Source: Azophilus sp965221755
Lineage (GTDB): Bacteria > Pseudomonadota > Gammaproteobacteria > Pseudomonadales > Azotimanducaceae
NCBI GenBank assembly: GCA_965221755.1
Contig: OZ244921.1
Location: 2,480,001-2,544,000 of the forward strand
Reading direction: 5' to 3'
Length of the DNA stretch: 64,000 nucleotides
Notes under the pieces: generated by a model
Told to the model about the DNA's origin: nothing
Database searches by the model: none
Seen by the model: the letters and a program-made list of their open reading frames with translations, nothing else
Made by a program: the position numbers and the translations under genes
Part shown: positions 44,101-51,608 of the stretch, one piece after another
Position numbering within the stretch: the first letter of the stretch is position 1
Layout of the letters: each line of letters starts with the position of its first letter

Positions 44101-47100
44101 CGGGAGGTCTGGCCGCCAGGGAAGGTCCAAGTGCCGCTCCCCTCGACCCCGTCCGCCAGGAAATCGGCGCCCGGCGCGTCCGCGACGGTCCTGTTGACCG
44201 TCAGGTTCGAGTTGGGCGCGGAATCGGCCGTCACCGTGAAGCTGGCCGCGGCCCCCTCCGCCACCGCCGGACCGCCGCGGATGGTCAGCACCGGGTCGGC
44301 GTTGGCGGCGCTTATCGCGATGGCGAAGGTGTCGGAGACCGAGCCGCCGTTGCCGTCGCTCGCGGTCACCGTCACCTCCGGCGCGCCCACCGCCTCGGGT
44401 GTGCCGCTGAAGGTGCGGGTGCCGGGGTCGAAGCCGAGCCAGTCGGGCAGCCCCGTGGCGGAGTAGGTCAGCGGATCGCCGTCGGCGTCGTTGAAAGTGT
44501 CGGCCGGGAAGGTGTGGCTGAAAGGCGCGCCCACCCGGGCGTTCCGGTCCGGGATGGGGGTGGCGACCGTGGGCGCCGTGTTCGTTTGGACCGCCGGCGG
44601 TGGCGGCGGGGCGCCGCTTTCGTCATCGTTGACGACCAGGTTCAGGTCGGGGCCGCTGCCCGCCGTGTAGCCGCCGCCCTGGACGCTGTGGCTCAGCGTC
44701 GCCCGGTCATGGACGGCATCGTTGTCCTGGGAGGCCGAAACCGTGACGGTCCGGGGTTCATTCCAGTTGCCGGTGGTGAAGTCCAGCCCCGCGGGGGAGA
44801 CGGTGACGTCGCTGTTGCTGGAACTTATGCCCACGATTACGTTGGGGTTTGGCGTGCCTCCGGGTTCGGCGCTCAACCGCACCGTGTAGGTGGCGGAGCC
44901 GCCCTCGGCCACCGTCAGGGATGCCGGGGACAGCACCGCCACGCCGAACAGGGGTCTCGCGCCCACCGGCGCCGACGGCCGGCCGTTCACGTCGCCGGCC
45001 ACCGCCCGCACGCGGATGTTGTAGGTCGAGCCGTTGACGAGGCCGGCGACCGTGTGGCTCCGGGTTGTCGCATCGCTTTCGGGGATGTCTATCCAGCGGG
45101 TGCTATCGAGAAGCTGGTACTGCCACTTGGTGATTTCGTCGGAGGCGGGGGCGTTCCAACTCAGGACCACCCGCCCGTCCCCCGCCGCGGCGGCGAGGCC
45201 CGTGGGCGCCGCCGGCGCCGCGGCGGCCGGCGCGTCGTTGTCGTCCACCGTCACTGCCACGCTGCCGGTCACCGAGCCGTAGCCGCCCCCGCTCGCGCTG
45301 TGCGTCAGCGTCGCGGTGTCGTTCTCGGTGTCGTTGTCGGCCGCCGCCAGCACCGTCACCGTCTGCGCCATGCTCCAGTTGGTGGTCGTGAAGGTCAGGG
45401 CGGTGGTCTGGGTGCCGGGCGTGGCGGAGTCGGTGTCGAACGTCACCTCGCCGCTCGCCCCCCCGACCGTCACCGTCACGTTCCCGTCGGGCTGGCTCGA
45501 GAGCGCCACCGTGTAGGTCGCGCTCGACTCCTCGACCACCGTCACCGTGGCCGAACTGAACACCAGGGCGGTCCACACCGCGGTCGCCGTCTCCGCGCTC
45601 GCCGGGCCGGTGTTCGTGCCGTCGGTCGCGCTGTCCTCCGCCACCGTCACCACCACGTTCGCGCCGCCGTCGGGAGTGACCACCAGCGTATAGACGGTCG
45701 CGCTCGTCGCCGTGAACGTGCCCTTCGTGCCGCCGGTGACCGTCACGTCGTCGGTCGCGAAACCCGTGACATCCTCCGAGAAGGTGAACGTCGCGGTGAT
45801 GTCGCCCGTGCCGCTGATCCTGTCCGGCACCCCGGTGATCTCCACCGTCGGCGCCGTGGTGTCCGGGTCGTTGATGCTGAAGTCCGCCAGGCTGTCGGTG
45901 CCGGACGCGCCGCCGCCGAGGCCGGTGCCCGAATTCGCGTTCAGCGTGCCGAGGCCGATGATGACCGTCTCGCCGCCCGACTCCGTGGTGCCGTCCGTCG
46001 CCGCCGTCAGGGTCAGCGTCACCTGCGTCGCCGTCGTCCCCGTGCTCGGGCCGGTGAAGGTCACGGCCGGGGTGGCGGCGGTGTTGAGGTCGTTGCACGT
46101 CACGCCGGTGGGCAGCGGCGTGGGGCAAGCGACCGTGTAGTCCGTGCCCCGCGTGGCGGCGCCGCTGCCGGTGCCGAAGGTCAGCGGCACCGGCAGCGTC
46201 TCGCCGTTCACCAGCCCGCGGTTCAGGGTGATGGTGAAGTCCTTCGTCCCGCCCTCCACGACATCCCCGGCACTCCCCGCGAGGGTCACCGTGGTCGGGT
46301 CGTTGTCCACCACCGTGACCGTGGCCGCCGTGCCGTTCAGGCCGCTGTAGTCGGTGTCCGACGAGGCCGCGGCATAGGTGACCGTCAGTTCCCGGCCGAT
46401 GGGGCTGTCGGTGCTGTCTTCGGTGGCGCGCACCGTCACCGTCTGCGGCGTGCTCCAGTTCGAGGTGGTGAAGGCGAGGGGCTCGCTCGAAGCGAACGTG
46501 GCGCCCGCGTCCGGGCCGTCCAGCGTCAGCCCGGCGGGGGCGGTCACCGTCACCGTGACATTGCTCGACGGCACGGTGTTCAGCGCCACCGTGAAGGTCG
46601 CCGTGTCCGTGGTGCTGCCCTCGGTGGCCTCCCCGTCGGTCGTCGCCGTGGCCACGCCGGCGGCCGTCGGCGTGGCCGTCGCCTCGGACGAGGCCGCGCC
46701 GGCCACCCCCCCGGACACCGCGCGCACCTCAAAGCCGTAGGCGGTGCCGTTGGTCAGGCCCGTCACCGTGTGGGTGGTGGTGGCGGCGGTGCTGCTGGCG
46801 ATCGCCGTCCAGCTGCCCCAGGCGCCGGTGTCCGGCGGGGTGCGCTGGCGGAACTCGTAGCCGCCGATCGCGGCGTTGGAGGGGTCGGTCCAACTCAGGA
46901 CGGCCTCGCCGTCGCCCGCCGCGGCGGCGAAGCCCGCGGGCGCGGCCGGGGCAGGCGGGTCGTTCACCGTCACCTCGAAGCGATTGGCGGTCGGCGATGG
47001 ATCGGCCCCGCCGCCCACGTTGGTCGCGAGCCCGTCCCGGTCGAAGCCGTTCGCCGTCGCATCGTCCGGCCCGAGCGCGACCACCAGCGTCTCCGCGCCG

Positions 47101-47786
47101 GCGTCGTCGTCGAGCAGGGCCGTCAGCGTCAGCGTCGCGGTCCGCGCCTCCGCCCCCGAAAAGGCCAGCTGCGGCGTCGCCGTGGTCTCGCGGCTCAGCG
47201 CCACGCCCGTGTTCAGCCCCGCCCCGGTCTTCAGCGCCAGGCTCCAGTCGTCCGTGTCCACATCCGTCCCGCCGATCGACAACGGCACATCGATCGCCTC
47301 GCCCGCCACGAGGTCGCGGCCCAGCGTCACCGTGAACTCGACCGTTCCGCCCTCGCGCACCGCGCCCGCGCCCGCGCGGGCGAGTTCGACCAGGGTCGGA
47401 TCGTCGTCGCGGATGGTGACGAAGGCGCTGTTGGCGTCGGGGTCGATGCCGAACCCGGCCGGGAGCGGGTTGTCGGGATCCGCGCTGATCGTCAGCGTCA
47501 CCAACTCGTCGGGCTCGTCGGTGGTGTCCGCTGTTCCATAGACGGAGAAGCTGAACTGGGTTGTGCTGCTTCCGTCGCCCGTCAGATCGATGCAGCCGCT
47601 GCCGTCGAGCGTCAGGTTGGTGCGTCCCCGGTCCACCACGAAGCTGGGGGTCGACAGGGAGCTGGTGAAGCAGTTCCTGAGCGACACGCTCGCCGCCAAC
47701 GGCGTCACCGTCACAAATAGAGCGGCGGGGGTGGCGACTTCGGATTCCTGATTGACGTCACTGCCTTCCACGGCGCCGGCGGACAA
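41124..47786 (-). CDS. Large multidomain autotransporter adhesin
   Basis: A frame of 2,220 codons from TTG 47786, but the true N-terminus is upstream in the same frame: VARHLRRGLRPTLAAALLAL and PLLAVLAPSAQAQ are a clear signal peptide at about 47880-47800. The frame runs open to the C14 tract at 47927, with no ATG of its own. Domains, numbered from 47786: Calx-beta domains (1-280), FN3 (285-365), Calx-beta and Ig-like (370-640), a bacterial Ig-like domain (645-742), a second FN3 (850-934), two dystroglycan-like domains (1069-1158 and 1295-1390), and two near-identical 106-residue repeats (about 1500-1715). Then come the linker AWLPRFGRVVSEQILEGIGD and a C-terminal barrel (about 1855-2220) ending LEARLRF with the terminal Phe expected of outer-membrane barrels. 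Confidence 0.85.
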   Translation of the reverse strand: MSAGAVEGSDVNQESEVATPAALFVTVTPLAASVSLRNCFTSSLSTPSFVVDRGRTNLTLDGSGCIDLTGDGSSTTQFSFSVYGTADTTDEPDELVTLTISADPDNPLPAGFGIDPDANSAFVTIRDDDPTLVELARAGAGAVREGGTVEFTVTLGRDLVAGEAIDVPLSIGGTDVDTDDWSLALKTGAGLNTGVALSRETTATPQLAFSGAEARTATLTLTALLDDDAGAETLVVALGPDDATANGFDRDGLATNVGGGADPSPTANRFEVTVNDPPAPAAPAGFAAAAGDGEAVLSWTDPSNAAIGGYEFRQRTPPDTGAWGSWTAIASSTAATTTHTVTGLTNGTAYGFEVRAVSGGVAGAASSEATATPTAAGVATATTDGEATEGSTTDTATFTVALNTVPSSNVTVTVTAPAGLTLDGPDAGATFASSEPLAFTTSNWSTPQTVTVRATEDSTDSPIGRELTVTYAAASSDTDYSGLNGTAATVTVVDNDPTTVTLAGSAGDVVEGGTKDFTITLNRGLVNGETLPVPLTFGTGSGAATRGTDYTVACPTPLPTGVTCNDLNTAATPAVTFTGPSTGTTATQVTLTLTAATDGTTESGGETVIIGLGTLNANSGTGLGGGASGTDSLADFSINDPDTTAPTVEITGVPDRISGTGDITATFTFSEDVTGFATDDVTVTGGTKGTFTATSATVYTLVVTPDGGANVVVTVAEDSATDGTNTGPASAETATAVWTALVFSSATVTVVEESSATYTVALSSQPDGNVTVTVGGASGEVTFDTDSATPGTQTTALTFTTTNWSMAQTVTVLAAADNDTENDTATLTHSASGGGYGSVTGSVAVTVDDNDAPAAAAPAAPTGLAAAAGDGRVVLSWNAPASDEITKWQYQLLDSTRWIDIPESDATTRSHTVAGLVNGSTYNIRVRAVAGDVNGRPSAPVGARPLFGVAVLSPASLTVAEGGSATYTVRLSAEPGGTPNPNVIVGISSSNSDVTVSPAGLDFTTGNWNEPRTVTVSASQDNDAVHDRATLSHSVQGGGYTAGSGPDLNLVVNDDESGAPPPPPAVQTNTAPTVATPIPDRNARVGAPFSHTFPADTFNDADGDPLTYSATGLPDWLGFDPGTRTFSGTPEAVGAPEVTVTASDGNGGSVSDTFAIAISAANADPVLTIRGGPAVAEGAAASFTVTADSAPNSNLTVNRTVADAPGADFLADGVEGSGTWTFPGGQTSRTFTIETEADGVAEPNGPVRVTLAAGTGYTLGGASTAAVTVNDDDGATPPPRQPPSSGGGGGGGGGGVAPTVVAAIPDQVATAGVAFNYAFPESTFSDADGDPLAYAATQGDDGALPAWLGFNADARAFSGTPQPADAGALAVKVTASDGNGGSASTVFNLVVVTRPVVSVVAGPAVVEGGGALFTITASPAPSGEVTVAARVSAAGDFVAAADLGGRSVKLSASRPSMSLTVATVDDDAVEADGTVSVALQGGVGYALSQTGASASLAVADNDEPSLVASPSSLSLDEGGSGSYAVSLGAAPAGAVTVAIAASAGAGVEASPASLTFTADDWSVAQEVTVTALEDDDIADASGALTHAASGGGYDGVSVEVAVAVADDDEPSLAASPSSLSLDEGGSGSYAVSLGAAPTGAVTVAIAASAGAGVLASPASLTFTADDWSVAQEVTVTALEDDDIADASGALTHAASGGGYDGVSVEVAVAVADDDRPSASDAASAWLPRFGRVVSEQILEGIGDRVAARRAQAGMRSSEGGGTGLKVMFAGQGLGAGDAFAGESAPADAAFGDLAGGGREGRPLPIPDVAGPAAGAWPAPTAGPTARSGNSLGHLLRNALANSSFNAGGTTQRGSAWGLWGRGSVTSLDGRAGGVAVDGDVVTGQFGADLSVGRRSLLGLSVSHSRGEGDYVGAVGRGAMESTMTALTPYLSTATDRFSAWGALSVGRGGTTLAPERGARVEADVEMEMGAAGLRGELADFGDGFSVSLLSDAMAMRSTAEASAGMPRAEAEASRIRAAVEASWSRRTADGGQLSARLEGGARWDGGDAEEGLGGEVSAGVSWMRGGLAFELEGRRLVTHEDDGFSQTGASAHLAWDVRGKGGLGPSVSVRRHWGIATASGLDQLFAMRHMGRFGTESAAGGLDAEFGWGLPLFGGRFLGRPFLLHGARGGGGLQTLGWRMQPLDTGRAAIDASMAFKLTRRAGVLGGNDHGASLEARLRF
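42645..43280 (-). repeat. Tandem duplication of a 318-bp domain
   Basis: Two copies, 42645-42962 and 42963-43280, differ at only a handful of bases. Each encodes a 106-residue Calx-beta-like domain containing SPSSLSLDEGGSGSYAVSLG. Confidence 0.8.
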
Positions 47787-47799
47787 GGTCGTGGTCTGC

Positions 47800-47943
47800 G
47801 CCTGCGCGGACGGCGCGAGGACGGCCAGCAGCGGCAGGGCGAGCAGGGCGGCGGCGAGGGTCGGGCGGAGGCCGCGGCGCAGGTGGCGGGCGACCGGCCC
47901 CGGCGGCTCCTCAGGCCGCGCATTTCGGGGGGGGGGGGGGCAT
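47800..47943 (-). other. 5' end of the autotransporter gene: IS-derived ATG, C14 tract and signal peptide
   Basis: On the minus strand the terminal bases of the adjacent IS give ATG at 47943-47941, followed by C14 and then the signal-peptide frame (R-N-A-R-P-E-E). The ATG is in frame with the signal peptide at 13 or 16 C. At the printed 14 it reads into a TGA ten codons later. Translation would therefore need a tract change, another start, or the pre-insertion start now beyond the IS. Confidence 0.7.
47927..47940 (-). repeat. C14 homopolymer (contingency tract), IS left flank
   Basis: Fourteen G on the plus strand, directly abutting the left inverted repeat of the IS. After the tract both autotransporter genes continue with CGAAAT on the coding strand, so the two starts are homologous. 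Confidence 0.8.
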
Positions 47944-48014
47944 AAGCGCTAACTTGTTCGTCATGTTCGTGCTCCGCATGATTCGGCCGTCACTGCCGAG
48001 GGGAGATCGGGCGC

Positions 48015-49079
48015 ATGGACGAGGACTGGGACGTGGTTCGGTCGTTCCTGCCGGAGGGATGGCGGGAGCTGGCGGGCGAGGCCGGGGCGCTGAAGGGCCT
48101 GCGCAAGGACCGTTGCCCGGACGCACTGCCGCGCGCCCTGCTGCCGCACCTGGCCTGCGGCCACTCGCTTCGGGAGACCGTGGCCCGGTCCCGGATGTCG
48201 GGGCTGGCCGACCTCTCGGACGTCGCCCTGCTGAAGCGGCTGCGCAAGTCGGGCGGCTGGCTGCGGGCGCTGTGCGTGGCGCTGTTCCGCGAGCGGGGCG
48301 TCGCGCTGGCGTCCGCGGGCGGCCTCCAGGCCAGGGCGTTCGACGCCGCGACGGTCAAGGAGCCGGGGCGCACCGGCTCCCAGCGGCGCCTGCACCACAG
48401 CGTCCGGCTGCCCTCGCTGTCGTGCGACTTCTTCAAGCTGACGGCGGCCGAGGGGGCGGGCAGCGGCGAGACGCTGCGCAACTTCCCGATCGCCGAGGGC
48501 GACCTCGTGCTGGCCGACCGGGGCTGTTCGACGGCGGCGGGCCTGGGCCACGTGGCGGCCTGCGGGTGCCACGCCACCGTTCGGGTGAACGCCGGGTCGC
48601 TGCCGTTGCGGTCGGAGGGCGGGGAGCCGTTCGGCCTGCTGGCGCGCGTCAGGACGCTCAAGCGCGCGGGCGCCGTGGCCTGCTGGCCGGCGGTGGCGGT
48701 CGGCGACGGGGTCGCGGCGCCGGGGCGCATGTGCGCGTTGCGCAAGTCCCGGCAGGCCATCCGGGCGGCGCGCCGCAGGCTGCGCGGGGAGGCCGCCCGC
48801 CGGGGCAGGCGCCCGCGCCCCGAGACCCTCGGGTTCGCCCGCCACGTCATCGTGTTCACCACCTTCCCGGAGGCGGGCTTCCCCGCCGCCGACGTGCTCG
48901 AATGGCACCGTGCCCGCTGGCAGGTCGAGTTGGTCTTCAAGCGCTTCAAGTCGCTGGCGCAGCTCGGGCACCTGCCCAAGCACGACGACGGCAGCGCCAA
49001 GGCCTGGCTCCACGGGAAGCTGCTCGTGGCGCTGCTGGCGGAGGGGATCATCCGCCACACCAGCGCCGTTTCCCCCTAG
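48015..49079 (+). CDS. IS4-family DDE transposase (frame ends early at CCC TAG)
   Basis: A 354-residue RNase H-fold transposase. Acidic residues lie in ARAFDAATVKEPG and LVLADRGC, and the IS4 signature Y-x2-R-x3-E-x6-K appears as HRARWQVELVFKRFK, with His in place of Tyr. The start MDEDWDVV follows GGGGAGATC at 48000. The frame stops at TAG 49077 within TTTCCCCCTAGG. The missing C-terminal about 70 codons continue in the +1 frame to 49290 (FMLNQLKLAVEPHLPLARVI ... IDRFFTSADQTS). The full length of about 425 would match the family. The shift may be a programmed +1 event, a disabling indel in the C5 run, or a sequencing error. Confidence 0.85.
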   Translation: MDEDWDVVRSFLPEGWRELAGEAGALKGLRKDRCPDALPRALLPHLACGHSLRETVARSRMSGLADLSDVALLKRLRKSGGWLRALCVALFRERGVALASAGGLQARAFDAATVKEPGRTGSQRRLHHSVRLPSLSCDFFKLTAAEGAGSGETLRNFPIAEGDLVLADRGCSTAAGLGHVAACGCHATVRVNAGSLPLRSEGGEPFGLLARVRTLKRAGAVACWPAVAVGDGVAAPGRMCALRKSRQAIRAARRRLRGEAARRGRRPRPETLGFARHVIVFTTFPEAGFPAADVLEWHRARWQVELVFKRFKSLAQLGHLPKHDDGSAKAWLHGKLLVALLAEGIIRHTSAVSP

Positions 49080-49290
49080 GGGTGCCGAATGGAGGCGGCG
49101 CCGGACCCACAGCCCATGGCGTGACTTCGGCTTCATGCTCAACCAGCTCAAGCTGGCCGTCGAACCGCACCTGCCCCTCGCGCGGGTCATCGGCGAATGG
49201 AGCCAGATCTCCAGGCCGCTCGCCGAGCCGCCCCGCCGCCGAATCCCGCAGATCGACAGGTTCTTCACGAGCGCTGACCAAACAAGTTAG
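49080..49290 (+). other. Out-of-frame C-terminal segment of the IS4 transposase
   Basis: Plus-strand +1 frame continuing the transposase (GFMLNQLKLAVEPHLPL, then QIDRFFTSADQTS and a stop at 49290). It is homologous to the relic next to the giant adhesin gene. It ends seven bases before the terminus of the right inverted repeat. Confidence 0.75.
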
Positions 49291-49297
49291 CGCTTAT

Positions 49298-49312
49298 GGG
49301 GGGGGGGGGGGG
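49298..49312 (+). repeat. G15 homopolymer, IS right flank
   Basis: Fifteen G directly after the right IS terminus. Read on the minus strand it continues the original gene start ATG AGT GCG TTT AA into poly-C. Confidence 0.8.
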
Positions 49313-49340
49313 TTAAACGCACTCATACCGCTCCATCCCT
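49313..49340 (-). promoter_or_regulatory. Stranded original start site of the second autotransporter
   Basis: On the minus strand GGGATGGAG is followed by CGGT and ATG (49326-49324), then AGT GCG TTT AAC entering the poly-C run. The GGAG is ideally spaced. Joining this to the far side of the IS would give M-S-A-F-N-(P)n-R-N-A-R-P before the signal peptide. The remaining frame depends on the ancestral tract length. Confidence 0.65.
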
Positions 49341-49396
49341 AAAGGCCGATTCGTCATGGTAGCAGAAACCGGGCGTAGCAGAAACCGGGCGGCTTC

Positions 49397-49484
49397 AACC
49401 TGACGGTCGCGGATGGAGTTTCGCTGACGCGAAACTCCGCTGCCGTTGCCTAGGTAAGGTTGCGATGCGTTTCTGAGCCTGCAC
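49397..49484 (+). repeat. Interspersed hairpin repeat, copy 5
   Basis: A partial 5' hairpin (ACCTGACGGT), the core AGTTTCGCTGACGCGAAACT, then CCGCTGCCGTTGC and the tail GCGATGCGTTTCTGAGCC. It lies between the stranded autotransporter start and the M50-like gene. Confidence 0.75.
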
Positions 49485-49548
49485 GGCCTGTTGTTTGTCA
49501 TGGACCGCTTGTCATAGACTCCGACCACCTCAACTCAAGGAGCGTGTG

Positions 49549-50166
49549 ATGGCGGAGGATCAGGACATCGGCACCGACTTGGGCGCTGGCGATGCCGCGG
49601 AGCCGGCGCTGGGCGGTCAGTTGATCCGGGACGCCGCTCTCATTCTGGCTGGCCTTGCGCTGTTCGGCGGCGCGGAGGCTTGGGCCGCTGTCAGCGGCCT
49701 GCTGCTGGCCCAGGCGGTTGCCGTGGGCAATGCTTTGGTGGCGGGCTGGACCATCGCCAACGTGTTGCATGAGTGGGGCCACTACGCCGGGGCCAAGCTG
49801 GCCCGCGCGGCGGCGCCTAGGGTCAAGCCGCGGGGCTTTTCGTTCTTCCGCTACCGCTTCGATCTGGAGGGCAATTCCCTAGGGCAGTTCACCGCCATGA
49901 GCCTCGGCGGCAACCTCGCCCATTGGGGGGTCTTCGCCGCCGCCTTGCTGCTGCTGCCGATGGCCACGCCGGCGCAATCCGCGTTCGTCGCCGCCACCTT
50001 CGCCTTCGCGGTGTTTGCCAGCGTCATCGAGTGGCCCATCATCATCCGCACCAACTGGGGCGGCCTGCAGCCGTCAAAGGCGTTCGCCCACATCAATCGG
50101 TCCTTCATCCGGGGGCGCTATGTGGTTGGCGGCATCGGCGGGCTCGTCCTGCTGGCGTTTGCGTAA
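49549..50166 (+). CDS. M50-like membrane protein with an HEWGH motif
   Basis: A 205-residue polytopic membrane protein with about five hydrophobic segments. The second or third carries VLHEWGHYAGAKLAR, an HExxH zinc-metalloprotease motif placed in a membrane helix as in site-2 proteases (M50). A later helix has MSLGGNLAHWG where M50 proteins have their conserved Gly/Asn loop; no clear NPDG motif is seen, so activity is uncertain. The start at 49549 has AAGGAG six bases upstream. It stands alone and is convergent with the subtilase gene. I do not recognise a named family. Confidence 0.65.
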   Translation: MAEDQDIGTDLGAGDAAEPALGGQLIRDAALILAGLALFGGAEAWAAVSGLLLAQAVAVGNALVAGWTIANVLHEWGHYAGAKLARAAAPRVKPRGFSFFRYRFDLEGNSLGQFTAMSLGGNLAHWGVFAAALLLLPMATPAQSAFVAATFAFAVFASVIEWPIIIRTNWGGLQPSKAFAHINRSFIRGRYVVGGIGGLVLLAFA

Positions 50167-50250
50167 CAGCCTGCGCCTGCGGAATTCACGGCTGCAAATC
50201 CGCATCCTCGTCAACACCAGCCCGATCTTCCCTAGGCGCAACTGATGGAA

Positions 50251-51507
50251 TCAGAAAACCGCTGAGATGCCGGTTCGACGGACGAATCCAGCCGGATAGC
50301 TGTTCAGAGGAGAGTTCGTGGCCGGCGCCGTTGGGCTCAAATACGCGGCCAAGCTGCGCCGTTGCAACTGTGCTGCTGTTTGCTGCTGAGCCCAAAGCGT
50401 CACGCAATCCTCTGCGGAGCGGTAGAGTGCCGATCGATCCACGAAGCCGTACCCGGTCACGTTGCGGATGGCTTCATCGTCAGGAAGCAGGTCGCTGCAT
50501 GCCGGTGGCGTTCGTGCATGCGCCACCAACAACGCGCGGCATAGGTCAACGCCCGCCTCGGGGATTTCGCCAAGTATTCGGGCAGCGGCATGGGCGACCT
50601 TGGGTGCTGAGAAGCTCGTTCCAGAATCCTCACGGAATGGATTTTGCGTGGCAAAAGAACCGTTCGTTGACAGTTCGCCGACGCCTTGCCGTCCAGCAGC
50701 CAAGCCTCCGCCAGTGCGGGCGTCGATCATCCAATTCCCGCCGTAGTCCACCAAGTCGGGCTTGATGGCCCCGTTGACCGATGGTCCATGCCGCGTGAAC
50801 GGCGACGGCTGATCGGTCCTCGCCACGGGCTGATGGGCAGGGTCGTCCGGCCAACGGGGATTCTGCTCGTTTCGAGCCAAGCTGCCCACTGTGAGGGCGT
50901 TCAGGGCCGGTGCGGGATCGATGAGCGCGGCGCCGGGCGCCGTTAAGCAACCCGGGTACTCCCCTCGCCAGTCGCTTGGGCCTGCTTCGTCGCCATCGAA
51001 GTTTCCGGTGGGCACCACGAACAGCACGTCGAGTTCGCGGCTCAGGGCGTCCAGCGTGACGGCCAGTCCGGAAACATGCCGGCCTTGGTAGGGCTTGTTC
51101 AAGTCGCCGTAGGACAGGTTGAAAACCCGGCAGTCGCACTCTTCCCTGAAGTGGCGAACCGCCTGCTCCACCCGATTTTCGATCAACTGGGGATCAGCCG
51201 CGTTTTGGTCGTCCAGAACTCGACCGCTGAAGAGCCTCAGCCTGGGCTCGAAACGCCGGTTTTGAAGGTGCGCCGCAACGTCATCGTAGAGCGCAATGCC
51301 GGCAACGAACGTGCCGTGGCCGTGTCGATCAGCAGGCGACGCGCCAGCCACAAAGCTTTGGGAATCGCCCACCGCTGGGCCCAGAACAGGGTGGCCAGCG
51401 GCTAGACCCGAATCCAGAACCACGATGCCCGGAGCCTGATCGGGAGGGCTTGGGACATCGTCCAACTCCTGAATTGGGGTGAAGACAAGCGATGTTTCCA
51501 TGCCCAA
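50251..51507 (-). pseudogene. Subtilisin-like S8 serine protease, N-terminally damaged (IetS-like)
   Basis: The 418-codon frame keeps an intact-looking S8 catalytic core: Asp32 in IVVLDSGLAAGHP, His64 in RHGHGTFVAG and Ser298 in EDSGTSFSAPKVAHAAA. The start region looks eroded. Ten bases after the AAA-gene stop, a separate frame (51599 down) opens MAELEDSHPHLQLLREEPVT, which resembles the normal N-terminus of S8 partners of AAA ATPases, but it is out of frame with the catalytic core. The roughly 150-200 residues usually between the two are missing. The AAA/subtilase gene pair matches IetA-IetS, described as a plasmid stability system and later as anti-phage. The assignment is by architecture and remembered motifs, not by search. 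Confidence 0.65.
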
Positions 51508-51608
51508 TCTCGGCGGCAGGTCCAGGGTTCGAACGTCCCGGTGACTGGTTCTTCCCGCAGCAGTTGCAAGTGTGGGTGACTATCCTCGAGCTCAGCCATC
51601 TACATGCC

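Larger units (their letters stand above)
47941..49297 (+). mobile_element. IS4-family insertion sequence inside a G/C homopolymer
   Basis: A 1,357-bp element with perfect 18-bp terminal inverted repeats CATAAGCGCTAACTTGTT (47941-47958, and its complement at 49280-49297), with partial similarity inward (TCA). It contains one IS4-type transposase. Both flanks are G runs on the plus strand (14 left, 15 right), so it sits inside a homopolymer; any target duplication would be hidden in the G run. It separates the second autotransporter from its probable original start at 49326. Confidence 0.88.

Noticed and set aside
42474..47720. Very long plus-strand open frame (1,748 codons) opposite the second autotransporter
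   Set aside because: It is the antisense of a high-GC, low-complexity repeat gene. Its product is rich in Arg, Gly, His and Ala with no domains, while the minus strand has a signal peptide, domains and a barrel.
31854..49312. Homopolymer G runs as pure assembly artefacts
   Set aside because: All three occur at a specific biological position (IS terminus or gene start), with homologous flanks. The exact lengths remain uncertain, but the tracts themselves look real.
47954..49342. 462-codon plus-strand frame overlapping the IS transposase
   Set aside because: The overlapping 48015 frame carries the IS4 signature and acidic residues; this one has no motif and continues past the IS end.
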